Shown here in pieces: positions 1-8,162 of a DNA stretch of 60,280 nucleotides. The notes beneath the pieces are model-generated. The model was not told the DNA's origin and searched no databases. It saw only the letters and a program-made list of their open reading frames with translations. Where the stretch lies: positions 1 to 60,280 of the forward strand of contig JAIBBN010000016.1 in assembly GCA_019694655.1 (NCBI GenBank), written 5' to 3'. The stretch is from Leptospirales bacterium. GTDB lineage: Bacteria; Spirochaetota; Leptospiria; Leptospirales; Leptonemataceae. Positions within the stretch are counted from its first letter, which is position 1. Every line of letters starts with the position of its first letter. Position numbers and translations under genes: made by a program.

Positions 1-401
1 CCGGAGTGAAGCCGGAGCAGAAGGCGCAAATTGTACAGGAGCTGAAAGCCAAAGGCAAAACTGTGGCGATGGTCGGCGATGGCATCAACGATGCTCCGGC
101 CCTGGCGGCGGCGGATCTGGGCGTCGCAATGGGCGGCGGCGCCGATATTGCCATCGAAAGCGCCGATGTGGCATTGATCAGCGCCGATTTGCACGGGCTC
201 TTGCGCATGATTCAGGTCTCGCGCAAGACGATGAGTAATATTCGTCAGAATCTGTTTTGGGCGCTGGCTTACAACAGTCTGGGCATACCGATTGCTGCGG
301 CCGGCTTGCTGGCGCCCTGGCTGGCCGGCGCGGCCATGGCCCTCAGCTCTGTTTCGGTGACGCTCAACGCGCTGCGTCTGCAACGACTGCGATTGCGCTA
401 G
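1..401 (+). CDS. copA: Copper-exporting P1B-type ATPase, C-terminal part (5' end outside window)
   Basis: This is the last 132 codons of a heavy-metal P-type ATPase that pumps monovalent copper out of the cytoplasm across the inner membrane; the open frame continues past the left edge. The hinge motif [10 protein letters not shown] of the P-domain is followed by two membrane helices. The first carries YN-x4-P (YNSLGIP) and the second carries MxxSS (MALSSVSV). These two signatures mark the copper(I) subgroup (P1B-1), so copper is better supported than zinc or cadmium. The CPC motif and the N-terminal metal-binding domains lie outside the window. The stop overlaps by 4 bp the stop of the convergent SRPBCC gene. 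Confidence 0.9.
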   Translation, partial: GVKPEQKAQIVQELKAKGKTVAMVGDGINDAPALAAADLGVAMGGGADIAIESADVALISADLHGLLRMIQVSRKTMSNIRQNLFWALAYNSLGIPIAAAGLLAPWLAGAAMALSSVSVTLNALRLQRLRLR

Positions 402-1168
402 AAGCCGGCAAAGCCAATCACCGCAGCAATACGACCTGAAGCGGCGAAGCGAAAATAGTTTGTACCTGAAAACATCGCATCGCCGGCAGCATTCAACGCT
501 TGCCAGCGACACAGTGCGCTGCCCTGCATGAATGTTGCCGGACCGCTGCGCTCCAATCTATTTTTGCCAAGGTGCGCGCGCGCCGCATTAATATGCTCCA
601 CAAGCGCCGCACAGCTCGAGGTGGCGGCGTAGGCGTCGTGGTACTGCAGCTGCGCTTCGGCGGCCTCCTCCAGCAGACGTCGACGCTCTTCCGCCTCCGT
701 TGCACTCCAGGCGGCAAAATACTGGTCAATGCGTCGCTCAAAATCGCTGTGTGCAAAGGCCGAGGATTCACGGGCAAACACCGCCAGCTGGTAGGACCAA
801 CCCTGGCCATGTGCATCGCGCAGATCAGCGTCGTCAAAGAAGTGGCGCAGCCGCAGGAGCGTCCCTTCGCTGTCTTCGCTGAGTGATATTTCAACAATCG
901 AAGTTCCGGCTGCAGGCCTGGTCCCGGGCGCCTCGTAACCGTAGCTGAAGCGGATGCGCTGCGGCGGCGCGATCTCCAGGACATTGCCGCTGGCAATGAC
1001 GCCATTGGGATAGACAATGCGCAGCCGACCGCCAGGCCGCGCGTCGATGCTGGAGCCTGCGCCCCACCAGCGGGCAAATAGTTCCGAGTTCTCAAAGAAT
1101 TCGAAAACGGTCTGACGCGCAGCAGCGATGCGCTGCGTCCGCTCCAGAACAAAGTCGCCCTCGCTCAT
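398..1168 (-). CDS. SRPBCC (AHSA1-like) protein with a C-terminal SnoaL-like region
   Basis: The 256-residue protein starts with an AHSA1-type START-fold domain (about residues 1-135; [16 protein letters not shown] is the typical opening). A second half of about 115 residues resembles the SnoaL/NTF2-like fold, an assignment I make only from length and pattern. Such proteins bind small hydrophobic ligands, and no specific activity can be named. The ATG at 1168 is preferred over a longer frame because GAGGAG lies just upstream and it forms an ATGA overlap with the arsR-type gene. The two genes are therefore probably translationally coupled, an arrangement common for ArsR/AHSA1 pairs. Its end overlaps the copper ATPase end by 4 bp. 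Confidence 0.8.
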   Translation of the reverse strand: MSEGDFVLERTQRIAAARQTVFEFFENSELFARWWGAGSSIDARPGGRLRIVYPNGVIASGNVLEIAPPQRIRFSYGYEAPGTRPAAGTSIVEISLSEDSEGTLLRLRHFFDDADLRDAHGQGWSYQLAVFARESSAFAHSDFERRIDQYFAAWSATEAEERRRLLEEAAEAQLQYHDAYAATSSCAALVEHINAARAHLGKNRLERSGPATFMQGSALCRWQALNAAGDAMFSGTNYFRFAASGRIAAVIGFAGF

Positions 1169-1527
1169 CGCCTGCTCCTCGCGCTGCGGCCTTTGCGCGG
1201 TCCGCGTGGCTTTCTCTGCCGCAATTGAGCCAGCAGCGCCAGGCGCTGCAGGGCGCCGGCCCACATCGAATCCAATTCGTTGCGCAGAAGTGCGCTGCTG
1301 CCGCGAGTCCTCTTGTAGAAACGACGGCGGCCCTCGCTACGGCGACGTACCAGGCCAGCCTCGTAAAGCTTGCGTAAGTGCTGGGAAACGGCGCCCTTGC
1401 TTACCTCCGACATCGCGGCGTGGATGGCGCCGGCGGAAAGCTCCCCGCCCTGCAACAGCGCCAGGATGGCGCAACGTCGCGGTTCGGCAAGGGCTGCCAG
1501 CGCCGAGCGCTCTTTTAGTTTAGTCAT
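1165..1527 (-). CDS. ArsR-family winged-helix transcriptional repressor
   Basis: A 120-residue ArsR/SmtB-type DNA-binding protein. The winged helix is visible as the segments RRCAILALLQGGELSAG, SKGAVSQHLRKLYEAGLV and RRSEGRRRFY. No cysteine pair of the metal-sensing type is present in the recognition helix, so this is probably a non-metal member of the kind that travels with AHSA1 genes. It is first in a two-gene operon with the SRPBCC gene (4-bp overlap). A perfect 7-bp inverted repeat lies over its start codon, which suggests autoregulation by blocking the promoter or the ribosome site. Confidence 0.88.
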   Translation of the reverse strand: MTKLKERSALAALAEPRRCAILALLQGGELSAGAIHAAMSEVSKGAVSQHLRKLYEAGLVRRRSEGRRRFYKRTRGSSALLRNELDSMWAGALQRLALLAQLRQRKPRGPRKGRSARSRR

Positions 1528-1535
1528 TACTAAAC
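1518..1535. promoter_or_regulatory. Candidate ArsR operator overlapping the start codon
   Basis: GTTTAGT-CATT-ACTAAAC is a perfect 7-bp inverted repeat with a 4-nt spacer. Its centre contains the ATG (complement strand 1525-1527) of the ArsR-type gene. ArsR-family proteins usually bind such A/T-rich palindromes near their own promoters. The position over the start codon suggests either very short leaders or a leaderless message. The site is inferred from symmetry and place only. Confidence 0.55.
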
Positions 1536-1589
1536 AATAGAGTCGCGCCCATGGCGGGAGGCAAGAAAAAAAGACGCCGCGGCTCGGGC

Positions 1590-2045
1590 TCAGTCCGGCT
1601 CGCTCAGCTGGCTCAAGAGTTCGCGAAAACGCGCTTCGTCGCGACCCAGCGGGCGAAAAAAGGCGTCATCGGCGGCATTGACCAGCGGCACCGCCCGACG
1701 CAAGAGTCGCAGTCCGCTGGCCGTGATCTGCGGCATGCGCGCCCTGGCGTCGCTGGCGTCCAGCGGACGCCTGGCCAGACCGAGCGCTTCCAGCTGGCGC
1801 AGCACCTTGGAGGCAACCATGGCGTCGACGCGAGCGCGCCGGGCCAGGTCGCGCTGCGTAACCTTGAGCTGATTCTCCTGCGAAAAGCGCAGCACCGCCA
1901 GCAGCACAAACTGAACGTGGGTCAGTCCGATATTTTGCAGCGCGCGCCGAATCGACGCCTGCCAGGAATTGCTTACCTGCCAGAGCAAGAAGCCGGCGCT
2001 GTCCTCAGGTTGTGCATGAGCAAAGACGCTGCGTTTTGCGGCCAT
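1590..2045 (-). CDS. MarR-family transcriptional regulator
   Basis: A 151-residue MarR-type winged-helix protein. The recognition region reads QRDLARRARVDAMVASKVLR and the wing reads LARRPLDASDARARMPQIT, a typical MarR pattern (residue DxRxR in the wing). It lies 15 bp downstream of an SRPBCC gene on the same strand and probably shares its transcript. Two related palindromes upstream of that gene are likely its binding sites. The ligand is unknown. Confidence 0.88.
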   Translation of the reverse strand: MAAKRSVFAHAQPEDSAGFLLWQVSNSWQASIRRALQNIGLTHVQFVLLAVLRFSQENQLKVTQRDLARRARVDAMVASKVLRQLEALGLARRPLDASDARARMPQITASGLRLLRRAVPLVNAADDAFFRPLGRDEARFRELLSQLSEPD

Positions 2046-2060
2046 GGTCCGGCTTGCAAT

Positions 2061-2483
2061 CTAGCGGCGACGAGCGCCAGCAAATGCCGCCATTCGTTCG
2101 GTCTGCTGCGGCAATTCACGCCACAGTTTTTCGGCCAGGATGCGCCGCCACAGGAAGCCCAGCGGTCCCTCTACGCGAATAACGCTCTTGATCTGCGATC
2201 CGCCAACGCCTGGCGAGATCTCGTGACGGAAGTACATGCGCGCCAGCGGCAGCAAGGTCACGTCTTCGTAGAACTCCGGCGAGCGTAATCCGGTAATCTT
2301 CAGCGACACTTTCGGTCCGCCTTTTGGCTTGAGCGCAAAGGACTCGCCGGTTGCCAGACGGGCCGGCGCCTTGACCCACTCAATATCGTCATGCCACTCC
2401 GGCCAACGCGCGATATCGCTCAGCGCCTCGAAGATTGCCGCCGGCGATGCCGCCGCGCTTGCTTGATGAGATCGTTCCCACAT
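2061..2483 (-). CDS. SRPBCC-family small-molecule-binding protein
   Basis: A 140-residue START/polyketide-cyclase-fold protein that opens with the usual SPAAIFEALSDIARWPEWH segment and ends with a long C-terminal helix (LAEKLWRELPQQTERMAAF). It has no signal peptide, so it should be cytoplasmic. It is first in an operon with the MarR-type gene 15 bp downstream. Proteins of this fold bind or modify hydrophobic ligands, so it may handle the same compound that the MarR protein senses; this is inference. Confidence 0.8.
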   Translation of the reverse strand: MWERSHQASAAASPAAIFEALSDIARWPEWHDDIEWVKAPARLATGESFALKPKGGPKVSLKITGLRSPEFYEDVTLLPLARMYFRHEISPGVGGSQIKSVIRVEGPLGFLWRRILAEKLWRELPQQTERMAAFAGARRR

Positions 2484-2507
2484 GGTCCAAAATCCTCCGT
2501 CGCCAGT

Positions 2508-2557
2508 TAGTAATCATGGTTACTATTCGGCAAGCAAATTACTAAACTTGGTTACTA
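2508..2557. promoter_or_regulatory. Two candidate MarR operators
   Basis: Two related palindromic elements lie between the divergent SRPBCC and oxidoreductase genes: TAGTAATCATGGTTACTA at 2508-2525 and TTACTAAACTTGGTTACTA at 2539-2557. The shared half GGTTACTA recurs exactly 32 bp apart, three helical turns, so two dimers would sit on the same face of the DNA. Placement suggests the MarR protein controls its own operon and perhaps the divergent oxidoreductase. Confidence 0.55.
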
Positions 2558-2630
2558 CTTTTAGCGCCCGCCCGGCGCCGTGCAAGAGGACCTGCGCTTG
2601 ACGGGCGCCGGGGAGGACCTGGTCTTTGCC

Positions 2631-3674
2631 ATGCGCCGACAGATCTGGTTATGCCCGCAGGCTGGTTCGCTGGACCGCCTGAAGCTGCAGGAAGACGAAC
2701 TGGCCCCGCCTGGACCTGGCGAGGCGCAAATCGAGCTGCGCTCGGCCGGTCTCAACTTCGCCGATATCTTTGCCCTGCAAGGTCTCTACTCGGCTACGCC
2801 GCAGGGTCCTTTCACGCCTGGCCTGGAGTTCAGCGGAGTGGTACGGGCCGTGGGACGCGGCGCCGGTCCTTTGAAGAAGGGCGCGGCAGTGATGGGCGTA
2901 ACGCGCTTTGGCGGGTATGCTACGCATCTCAATATCGATGTGCGCTATCTGCGTCTGCTACCGCGCGGTTGGAGCTTTGCCCAGGGCGCGGCGCTGCTTG
3001 CTCAAGGCTTTACCGCGGCTTATGCCCTGCTGGACCTCGGCAATTGCCAGAAAGGTCAGGTCGTGCTGGTGCATTCCGCCGCCGGCGGCGTGGGCCTGAT
3101 TGCTCTGGATCTCGCAGCGCGACTGGGCGCGCGCTGTATCGCCACCATTGGCAGCGCCTCCAAAGTCGAATTGTTGCAGAAGCGCGCCGGACTTGCGTCG
3201 CATCAAATCATCATTCGTGATGCGAAGAACTTTGGGAGGCAACTCGATGGCGCATTGCAATCAATGAACGCCGCCGGCCTTGATCTGGCCCTGGATTCGC
3301 TGGGTGGCGAGTACTTCCGGCCGCTCTATGACCGACTGAATGCCGGCGGTCGTCATACGCTCTTTGGCTGGGCGACAATGATGGGCCGCGGCGCGCGTCC
3401 CAACTACGCCGCTGTGGCCTGGCGCTATCTGCGCCGCCCGCGCCTGGATCCGATCGAGATGATCAGCGCCAACAAGAGCCTGCTGGCCTTCAATCTGATC
3501 TGGATGTGGGAACGCATTGACCAATTTCAGAACCTCTATAGCAAGCTGATGGCGCTCAAACCGCAGGCGCCCTATGTCGGACGCAGTTTTCCCTTTGCGG
3601 CCGCGCCACAAGCGCTGCGCTACTTTCAAAGCGGCCAGAGTTCGGGAAAGATCACGCTGGAAATGCCTGGCTGA
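2631..3674 (+). CDS. Zinc-independent MDR (quinone oxidoreductase/VAT1-like) enzyme
   Basis: A 347-residue medium-chain dehydrogenase/reductase. The N-terminal GroES-like domain contains AGLNFADIFALQG, typical of the quinone-oxidoreductase branch, and no zinc-ligand cysteines are seen. The Rossmann segment reads VLVHSAAGGVGLIALDLAA, with an AAGGVG dinucleotide-binding loop that favours NADPH. The overall pattern resembles synaptic-vesicle VAT1-like reductases. An in-frame GTG at 2580 is possible, but the ATG at 2631 fits the family start better. It is divergent from the MarR operon and may be controlled by the operators between them. The substrate is unknown. Confidence 0.85.
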   Translation: MRRQIWLCPQAGSLDRLKLQEDELAPPGPGEAQIELRSAGLNFADIFALQGLYSATPQGPFTPGLEFSGVVRAVGRGAGPLKKGAAVMGVTRFGGYATHLNIDVRYLRLLPRGWSFAQGAALLAQGFTAAYALLDLGNCQKGQVVLVHSAAGGVGLIALDLAARLGARCIATIGSASKVELLQKRAGLASHQIIIRDAKNFGRQLDGALQSMNAAGLDLALDSLGGEYFRPLYDRLNAGGRHTLFGWATMMGRGARPNYAAVAWRYLRRPRLDPIEMISANKSLLAFNLIWMWERIDQFQNLYSKLMALKPQAPYVGRSFPFAAAPQALRYFQSGQSSGKITLEMPG

Positions 3675-3744
3675 TTTCGCTGCAACGCCAGCGCTGGCCA
3701 AAGCATTTTGTTGCCGAAGACAGTCGGCTTCGCCTGGCTGTACC

Positions 3745-5847
3745 GTGGCTCGACGCACTGCCAGGCCGCCGATTTCGTCGGAGCACTTTCTGGAACGACC
3801 GCTGGCTGGACTGCGCGGCGTCGGCGAGGCGCGCGCGACGATTCTGGCGCAGAATGGCCTGCGCAACTGTCAGGATCTGCTCTACTATTTTCCGCGACGC
3901 TACGTTGATCGCAGCGTAACCGAGACCACTCTGCTGCAGGCCGGCGCCGCGTTGACTTTGATCGTTCGCGTGCAGTCCAGTTTTCTGGCCCATGGACGAC
4001 GCTCCCGCCTGATTGTCCATTGCCGCACAGCGGCCGGCGAGGGTCTCAGCCTGGTGTTCTTTCGCGGCGTGCAATACTTTCACCGCGCTATTCACGCCGA
4101 AACAACGCTGATTGTCTCTGGAAAGCTGGAGTACTACAACGGGATGCAGATGGTGCATCCTGATTTTGAGGAGATCGACAGCGAAGAGGAACGCGATCTG
4201 GCGCATGTCGGCCGAATCATTCCGCTCTATCCCTCCACCGAGGGCCTGCGCAAACACAAGCTGGACAGTCGCGGCTTGCGTCGCCTGATGATGCAACTGC
4301 TGGAAGACCCGCGCTTCGACGCCCCGCCGCTGGTCCCGCCGGCCTTGCTCGCAGAACGCGCGTTGATCGATCGCGGCGCAGCCTTGCGTCAAATTCACTA
4401 TCCAGCTTCCGCCGAACAGCTGGAGGAAGCGCGGCGCGCATTGAAATACGAGGAACTTTATCTTTTTCATCTGATGATGTATCACAAGCTTCAGGCGCGC
4501 AACCGCATTCCGCGCCAGGTAAAGCCCTTGCCCTATGGTCAGTCGAATTCCTTTGCCGAGCTGCTCAAAACGCTGCCCTACCAGCTGACCGACGAACAGA
4601 ACAAAGCAATCCGCCATATCGTTGAAGCCTGCCAGGGACCGCAGGCTGGCGCCTTTCTTTTACAGGGCGACGTGGGCGCCGGCAAGACGGTCACAGCGCT
4701 GGCCATCGCCCTGCACTACCTGGATGCGGGCTTGCAGTGCGCCTTCATGGCGCCCACCGAGACGCTGGCGCGGCAACATCTCAACAGCCTGGCGGACATG
4801 CTTGGACTTGGACGCGCTGCCGATCTGGAATTGCTGCTCGGCGCCGACCGCAAGAAGGACCGCGAACTGAAGCTGGAGCGCGTGGCCAGCGGCATAGCAA
4901 GACTGGTGATTGGCACGCACAGCCTGATCGAAGAAAGCGTGCAGTTTCAGAGTCTTGGTCTGGTGGTGATTGACGAACAGCATCGTTTTGGCGTCCACCA
5001 GCGCGAAACAATTCGCAATCGAGGCCTCAATCCGGATGCCATCGCCATGACCGCCACGCCCATTCCGCGCACGCTGTGCCTGACCGAATTCGCCGATCTG
5101 GAACTGGTCGCGTTGCGCCAGAAGCCAGCCGGTCGCAAACCGGTGCAAACCATGCTGCTTGGCGAGGACAAACGCGCCGGCCTGTACAAATCAATCCGTC
5201 GCCGCGTGGAACAGGGTCGTCAGTGTTACATAGTTTTTCCGGTGATTGCCGAGAGCGAGAAGTCCGACCTGCGCGCCGCTACCGTTGGCTTTGAAGAGCT
5301 TTCCAAGAGCATTTTTCCGGATCTGAAAGTCGAGCTGCTGCACGGCCGCATGAAATCCGCCGATCGCGAACGGGTCATGCAGGAGTTTCGCGCCGGTCGC
5401 GTGCAGATTCTGGCAACTACCAGTGTGATCGAGGTCGGCGTTGATGTCGCCAACGCGACCGTCATGGTCATCGAGCATGCCGAGCGTTTTGGCATTTCTC
5501 AGCTGCATCAGTTGCGCGGCCGCGTGGGTCGCGGCAGCGAAGAGAGCTTTTGCATTCTTGTATCGCAGGCGGACTCCCCGGAGTCCCTCGAACGCATGCA
5601 GGCGTTGGTGGATTCAAACGATGGCTTTGCTCTGGCAGAAATTGATATGCGTCTGCGCGGACCCGGCGAGCTGCTGGGACTGAAGCAGCATGGTCTGCCC
5701 GGCTTTCGACTGGCAGACCTGAGCGCCGATCGCGATCTGGCGGAGGCTGCCTTTGCCGACGTACGTCGCTTTTCAGAGGCCAGCGCTTCCGCCGTACAAT
5801 TGATCCGCGAACGCTTTGAGCAAGGAGTTGTAATCTTTCCAAATTGA
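3745..5847 (+). CDS. recG: ATP-dependent DNA helicase RecG
   Basis: A superfamily 2 helicase that remodels stalled replication forks and Holliday junctions. The N-terminal wedge/OB region (LAGLRGVGEARATIL onward) is followed by the helicase motifs: GDVGAGKT near residue 307, DEQHRFG near 410, MTATPIPRTL in motif III, and GRVGRG in motif VI near 590. The frame is open upstream to 3574, but that part overlaps the preceding oxidoreductase gene and does not look like RecG. The GTG at 3745 gives 700 residues, close to the usual 690, and is preferred, though no strong ribosome site is visible. It lies 70 bp after the oxidoreductase on the same strand. Confidence 0.93.
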   Translation: MARRTARPPISSEHFLERPLAGLRGVGEARATILAQNGLRNCQDLLYYFPRRYVDRSVTETTLLQAGAALTLIVRVQSSFLAHGRRSRLIVHCRTAAGEGLSLVFFRGVQYFHRAIHAETTLIVSGKLEYYNGMQMVHPDFEEIDSEEERDLAHVGRIIPLYPSTEGLRKHKLDSRGLRRLMMQLLEDPRFDAPPLVPPALLAERALIDRGAALRQIHYPASAEQLEEARRALKYEELYLFHLMMYHKLQARNRIPRQVKPLPYGQSNSFAELLKTLPYQLTDEQNKAIRHIVEACQGPQAGAFLLQGDVGAGKTVTALAIALHYLDAGLQCAFMAPTETLARQHLNSLADMLGLGRAADLELLLGADRKKDRELKLERVASGIARLVIGTHSLIEESVQFQSLGLVVIDEQHRFGVHQRETIRNRGLNPDAIAMTATPIPRTLCLTEFADLELVALRQKPAGRKPVQTMLLGEDKRAGLYKSIRRRVEQGRQCYIVFPVIAESEKSDLRAATVGFEELSKSIFPDLKVELLHGRMKSADRERVMQEFRAGRVQILATTSVIEVGVDVANATVMVIEHAERFGISQLHQLRGRVGRGSEESFCILVSQADSPESLERMQALVDSNDGFALAEIDMRLRGPGELLGLKQHGLPGFRLADLSADRDLAEAAFADVRRFSEASASAVQLIRERFEQGVVIFPN

Positions 5848-5961
5848 TTTTCTTTCTAGAAGCCAGGCAAGCGTCTACAGCGCCTTGTCTGGAAGAACTA
5901 CATGGCGGATACATGAGTTTTGCTTGCACGAAAACTATGCCTTCGCCCTGAATCGGTAGAG

Positions 5962-8124
5962 ATGCGAATTCGGACGGTGCTGTTGGTTTTCGCGCTGCTC
6001 ACTGCGACGGCGCTGGCTGCAGAATCGGATGACGCCCTGCTGCAGATAGAAAATCCGCAATCCATCTACTCCCTTGATCGCAGCTGGCGCTTTCAGATGG
6101 CCGATCAAGCGCACTTTGCTCTGGCAACGCTCGACGATTCGCAATGGCCTTTGATGCGCGGCGGGGCGTTGTGGTTGCGCCAGGGCTACGACTATGACGG
6201 CGTCGCCTGGATGCGGCTGCACGTCAGGATTTCTGCGCAGCTCAGGCAGCAGGATCTGGCTCTGGCCATTCCCTACTTCTATGCCGCCAATGAGGTTTAC
6301 TTCAATGGCGTTCGCATCAGCGCTCAGGGACGCATCGGTCCGCAAGGCCAGCTAGAGCGCCCGGATGTCCGCGCCCGTTTGCTCTACATTCCAGCCAGTC
6401 TGGTACAGGCCGATGGCGACAATGTGCTTGCCCTGCGAGTTCGCAGCTTTCACTTTCTGGGCGGAGCGCTCACTCAAAATTTCTTCCTGTCCGCTGCGGA
6501 CGCGGGAGTGGACCACCACCAGCGCTTGAGCGCCTGGCACGCGGCGCTGGCCGTGCTTTTTGTCTTCGTCGGCCTGTCGCACATTCTGACCGGGTCCCTG
6601 CGCCGCCATGATCGCCACTACCTGCATTTCGGATTCTTCTCGCTGACCGCTGCGGCCCTGCACGCTGGCCAGCAGTCGATTGGCTACTGGCTGGTCGATA
6701 GCTTCTACTTCAACCTGATTCTGCTCAATGGCGGGATTCTGTTTTTTCCCTATTTTCTGACGCTCTTCTTTCGCCGCTTTTTCGATACGCGCATTCGCCT
6801 TTTCGAATATCTATTGATGGCGCTTTTAGTCGGAACCTGTTCGCTCTTTGTTCTCACTCTGTTTATTCCAGACCCGCTGTACGATATCTACGCCCGCTAC
6901 GGGGTATCGACTGTGCTGGCCGTGGTACTGGCATCGCTGGTCTACTCCGCGTTTCTCACCGTTCGCGCTATGCGCATGCGTCTCACCGGCGCACGCATCT
7001 TGAGCGCCGGATTCCTGGTCTTTGGTCTGGCGGCGATCAACGAGATGACCTCGTACATGAATGTCACGCAGACGCCGCGCGTGCTGGACGAGGCATTTCT
7101 GGTATTCGTGGTCACCATGCAAACGGCCGTTGCTCTGCGCTTTCGTCAGGTGAACCGTCAGCTGGAAGGGGCCACCGCAGAACTGCACGCCCGCGCCGAC
7201 GCCCTGGACCGCGCCAATCGCGAACTGGAGGTATCAGAACGGCGCTATCGCACGCTGATCGATAGCTCCAGCGATCCCATTTTCAGCCTGGACTCCGCCG
7301 GCCGCATCCAGAGCGTCAATCCCTGTATACGCGATCGACTGGGTTACCTGAGCCAGTCGCTCATTGGCCACGATTTCTTTGAGCTGATTTATGAATCGAC
7401 CGACGCCAGTCTGGAACATCTGAGCCAGCGCGTGGTTCGCGATGAATTTGAACGCGTGCGAAGCAGGGGCGGAAGCGTTCAGTTTCGAACGATTTTCCGA
7501 ACGCGCCTGCTGGAGCCGCACGAAATGGAGCTCCGCTTCGAATCCATTGAAGGCGATGCGCCGGGACCGGTCATATCCGCACGCCTCAGTTCCGTGGAGG
7601 GCGATGAGCTGGCGCGACTCTGTCTGGCGGAAGCTCAACGCTATGTATTTGGCAATTACCTGAGGCTTGCCGAAACAATCAGCAACCGATTGGCCGGCGG
7701 CGTGGCGCGCTATTGCGACGCCGACGAGGCCTTTGGAGTCAAACTGTCACTGCGCGAGATGATCGTCAATGCCATTGAACATGGCAATCTGGAGATCAGC
7801 TACAACGAGAAAACGGAGGCGCAGCAAGAGGGTCGCTACATTGAGTTCGTTCAGGAGCGACAGCGTCGAACGGAATATGCCGGCCGAACCATTACCGTCG
7901 ACTATCGCATGAGCCCGCGAAGAGCGGCCTTCCGCATTACGGACCAGGGACGGGGATTCAATCATCGTCTGATGCTGCGCCGCTCGCCGGACGAGGTAAA
8001 CCGCGAAGGCATCGCCCATGGTCGCGGACTTTTTCTGACGCTATCACATTTCGATGGCGTCCGCTACAATGAGAAGGGCAACAGCGTCTTGCTGATCAAG
8101 CGCTTTGGCCGTCGCCGCAGCTGA
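5962..8124 (+). CDS. 7TM receptor with PAS and RsbW-like ATPase domains (signalling kinase)
   Basis: A 720-residue membrane signalling protein. A signal peptide (RTVLLVFALLTATALA) precedes a periplasmic jelly-roll domain of the 7TMR-DISM type (about residues 30-180), then seven membrane helices (about 190-390), a coiled coil, and a PAS domain (about 420-500; RYRTLIDSSSDPIFSLDSAG). It ends in a GHKL-type ATPase domain with the N-box LREMIVNAIEHGN (about 596) and the ATP-binding motifs DQGRGF and GRGLFLT. There is no HisKA phospho-acceptor domain, so it looks like a serine kinase/anti-sigma type ATPase, or the ATPase half of a partner switch, rather than a classical histidine kinase. The ATG at 5962 is chosen because the signal peptide starts there. 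It faces a hybrid kinase-phosphatase gene convergently. Confidence 0.85.
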   Translation: MRIRTVLLVFALLTATALAAESDDALLQIENPQSIYSLDRSWRFQMADQAHFALATLDDSQWPLMRGGALWLRQGYDYDGVAWMRLHVRISAQLRQQDLALAIPYFYAANEVYFNGVRISAQGRIGPQGQLERPDVRARLLYIPASLVQADGDNVLALRVRSFHFLGGALTQNFFLSAADAGVDHHQRLSAWHAALAVLFVFVGLSHILTGSLRRHDRHYLHFGFFSLTAAALHAGQQSIGYWLVDSFYFNLILLNGGILFFPYFLTLFFRRFFDTRIRLFEYLLMALLVGTCSLFVLTLFIPDPLYDIYARYGVSTVLAVVLASLVYSAFLTVRAMRMRLTGARILSAGFLVFGLAAINEMTSYMNVTQTPRVLDEAFLVFVVTMQTAVALRFRQVNRQLEGATAELHARADALDRANRELEVSERRYRTLIDSSSDPIFSLDSAGRIQSVNPCIRDRLGYLSQSLIGHDFFELIYESTDASLEHLSQRVVRDEFERVRSRGGSVQFRTIFRTRLLEPHEMELRFESIEGDAPGPVISARLSSVEGDELARLCLAEAQRYVFGNYLRLAETISNRLAGGVARYCDADEAFGVKLSLREMIVNAIEHGNLEISYNEKTEAQQEGRYIEFVQERQRRTEYAGRTITVDYRMSPRRAAFRITDQGRGFNHRLMLRRSPDEVNREGIAHGRGLFLTLSHFDGVRYNEKGNSVLLIKRFGRRRS

Positions 8125-8162
8125 GCGGCGCCATGCGCGCCGCCTCCAACGAGCCTCAAACT

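Noticed and set aside
1551-2288. A 245-codon plus-strand frame covering the MarR and SRPBCC genes
   Set aside because: It is antisense to two recognisable genes and has no protein-like features.
5863-5892. Hairpin CCAGGCAAG / CTTGTCTGG after recG
   Set aside because: The stem is good (8 of 9 pairs plus a G-T), but no T tract follows on either strand, so I do not call it a terminator.
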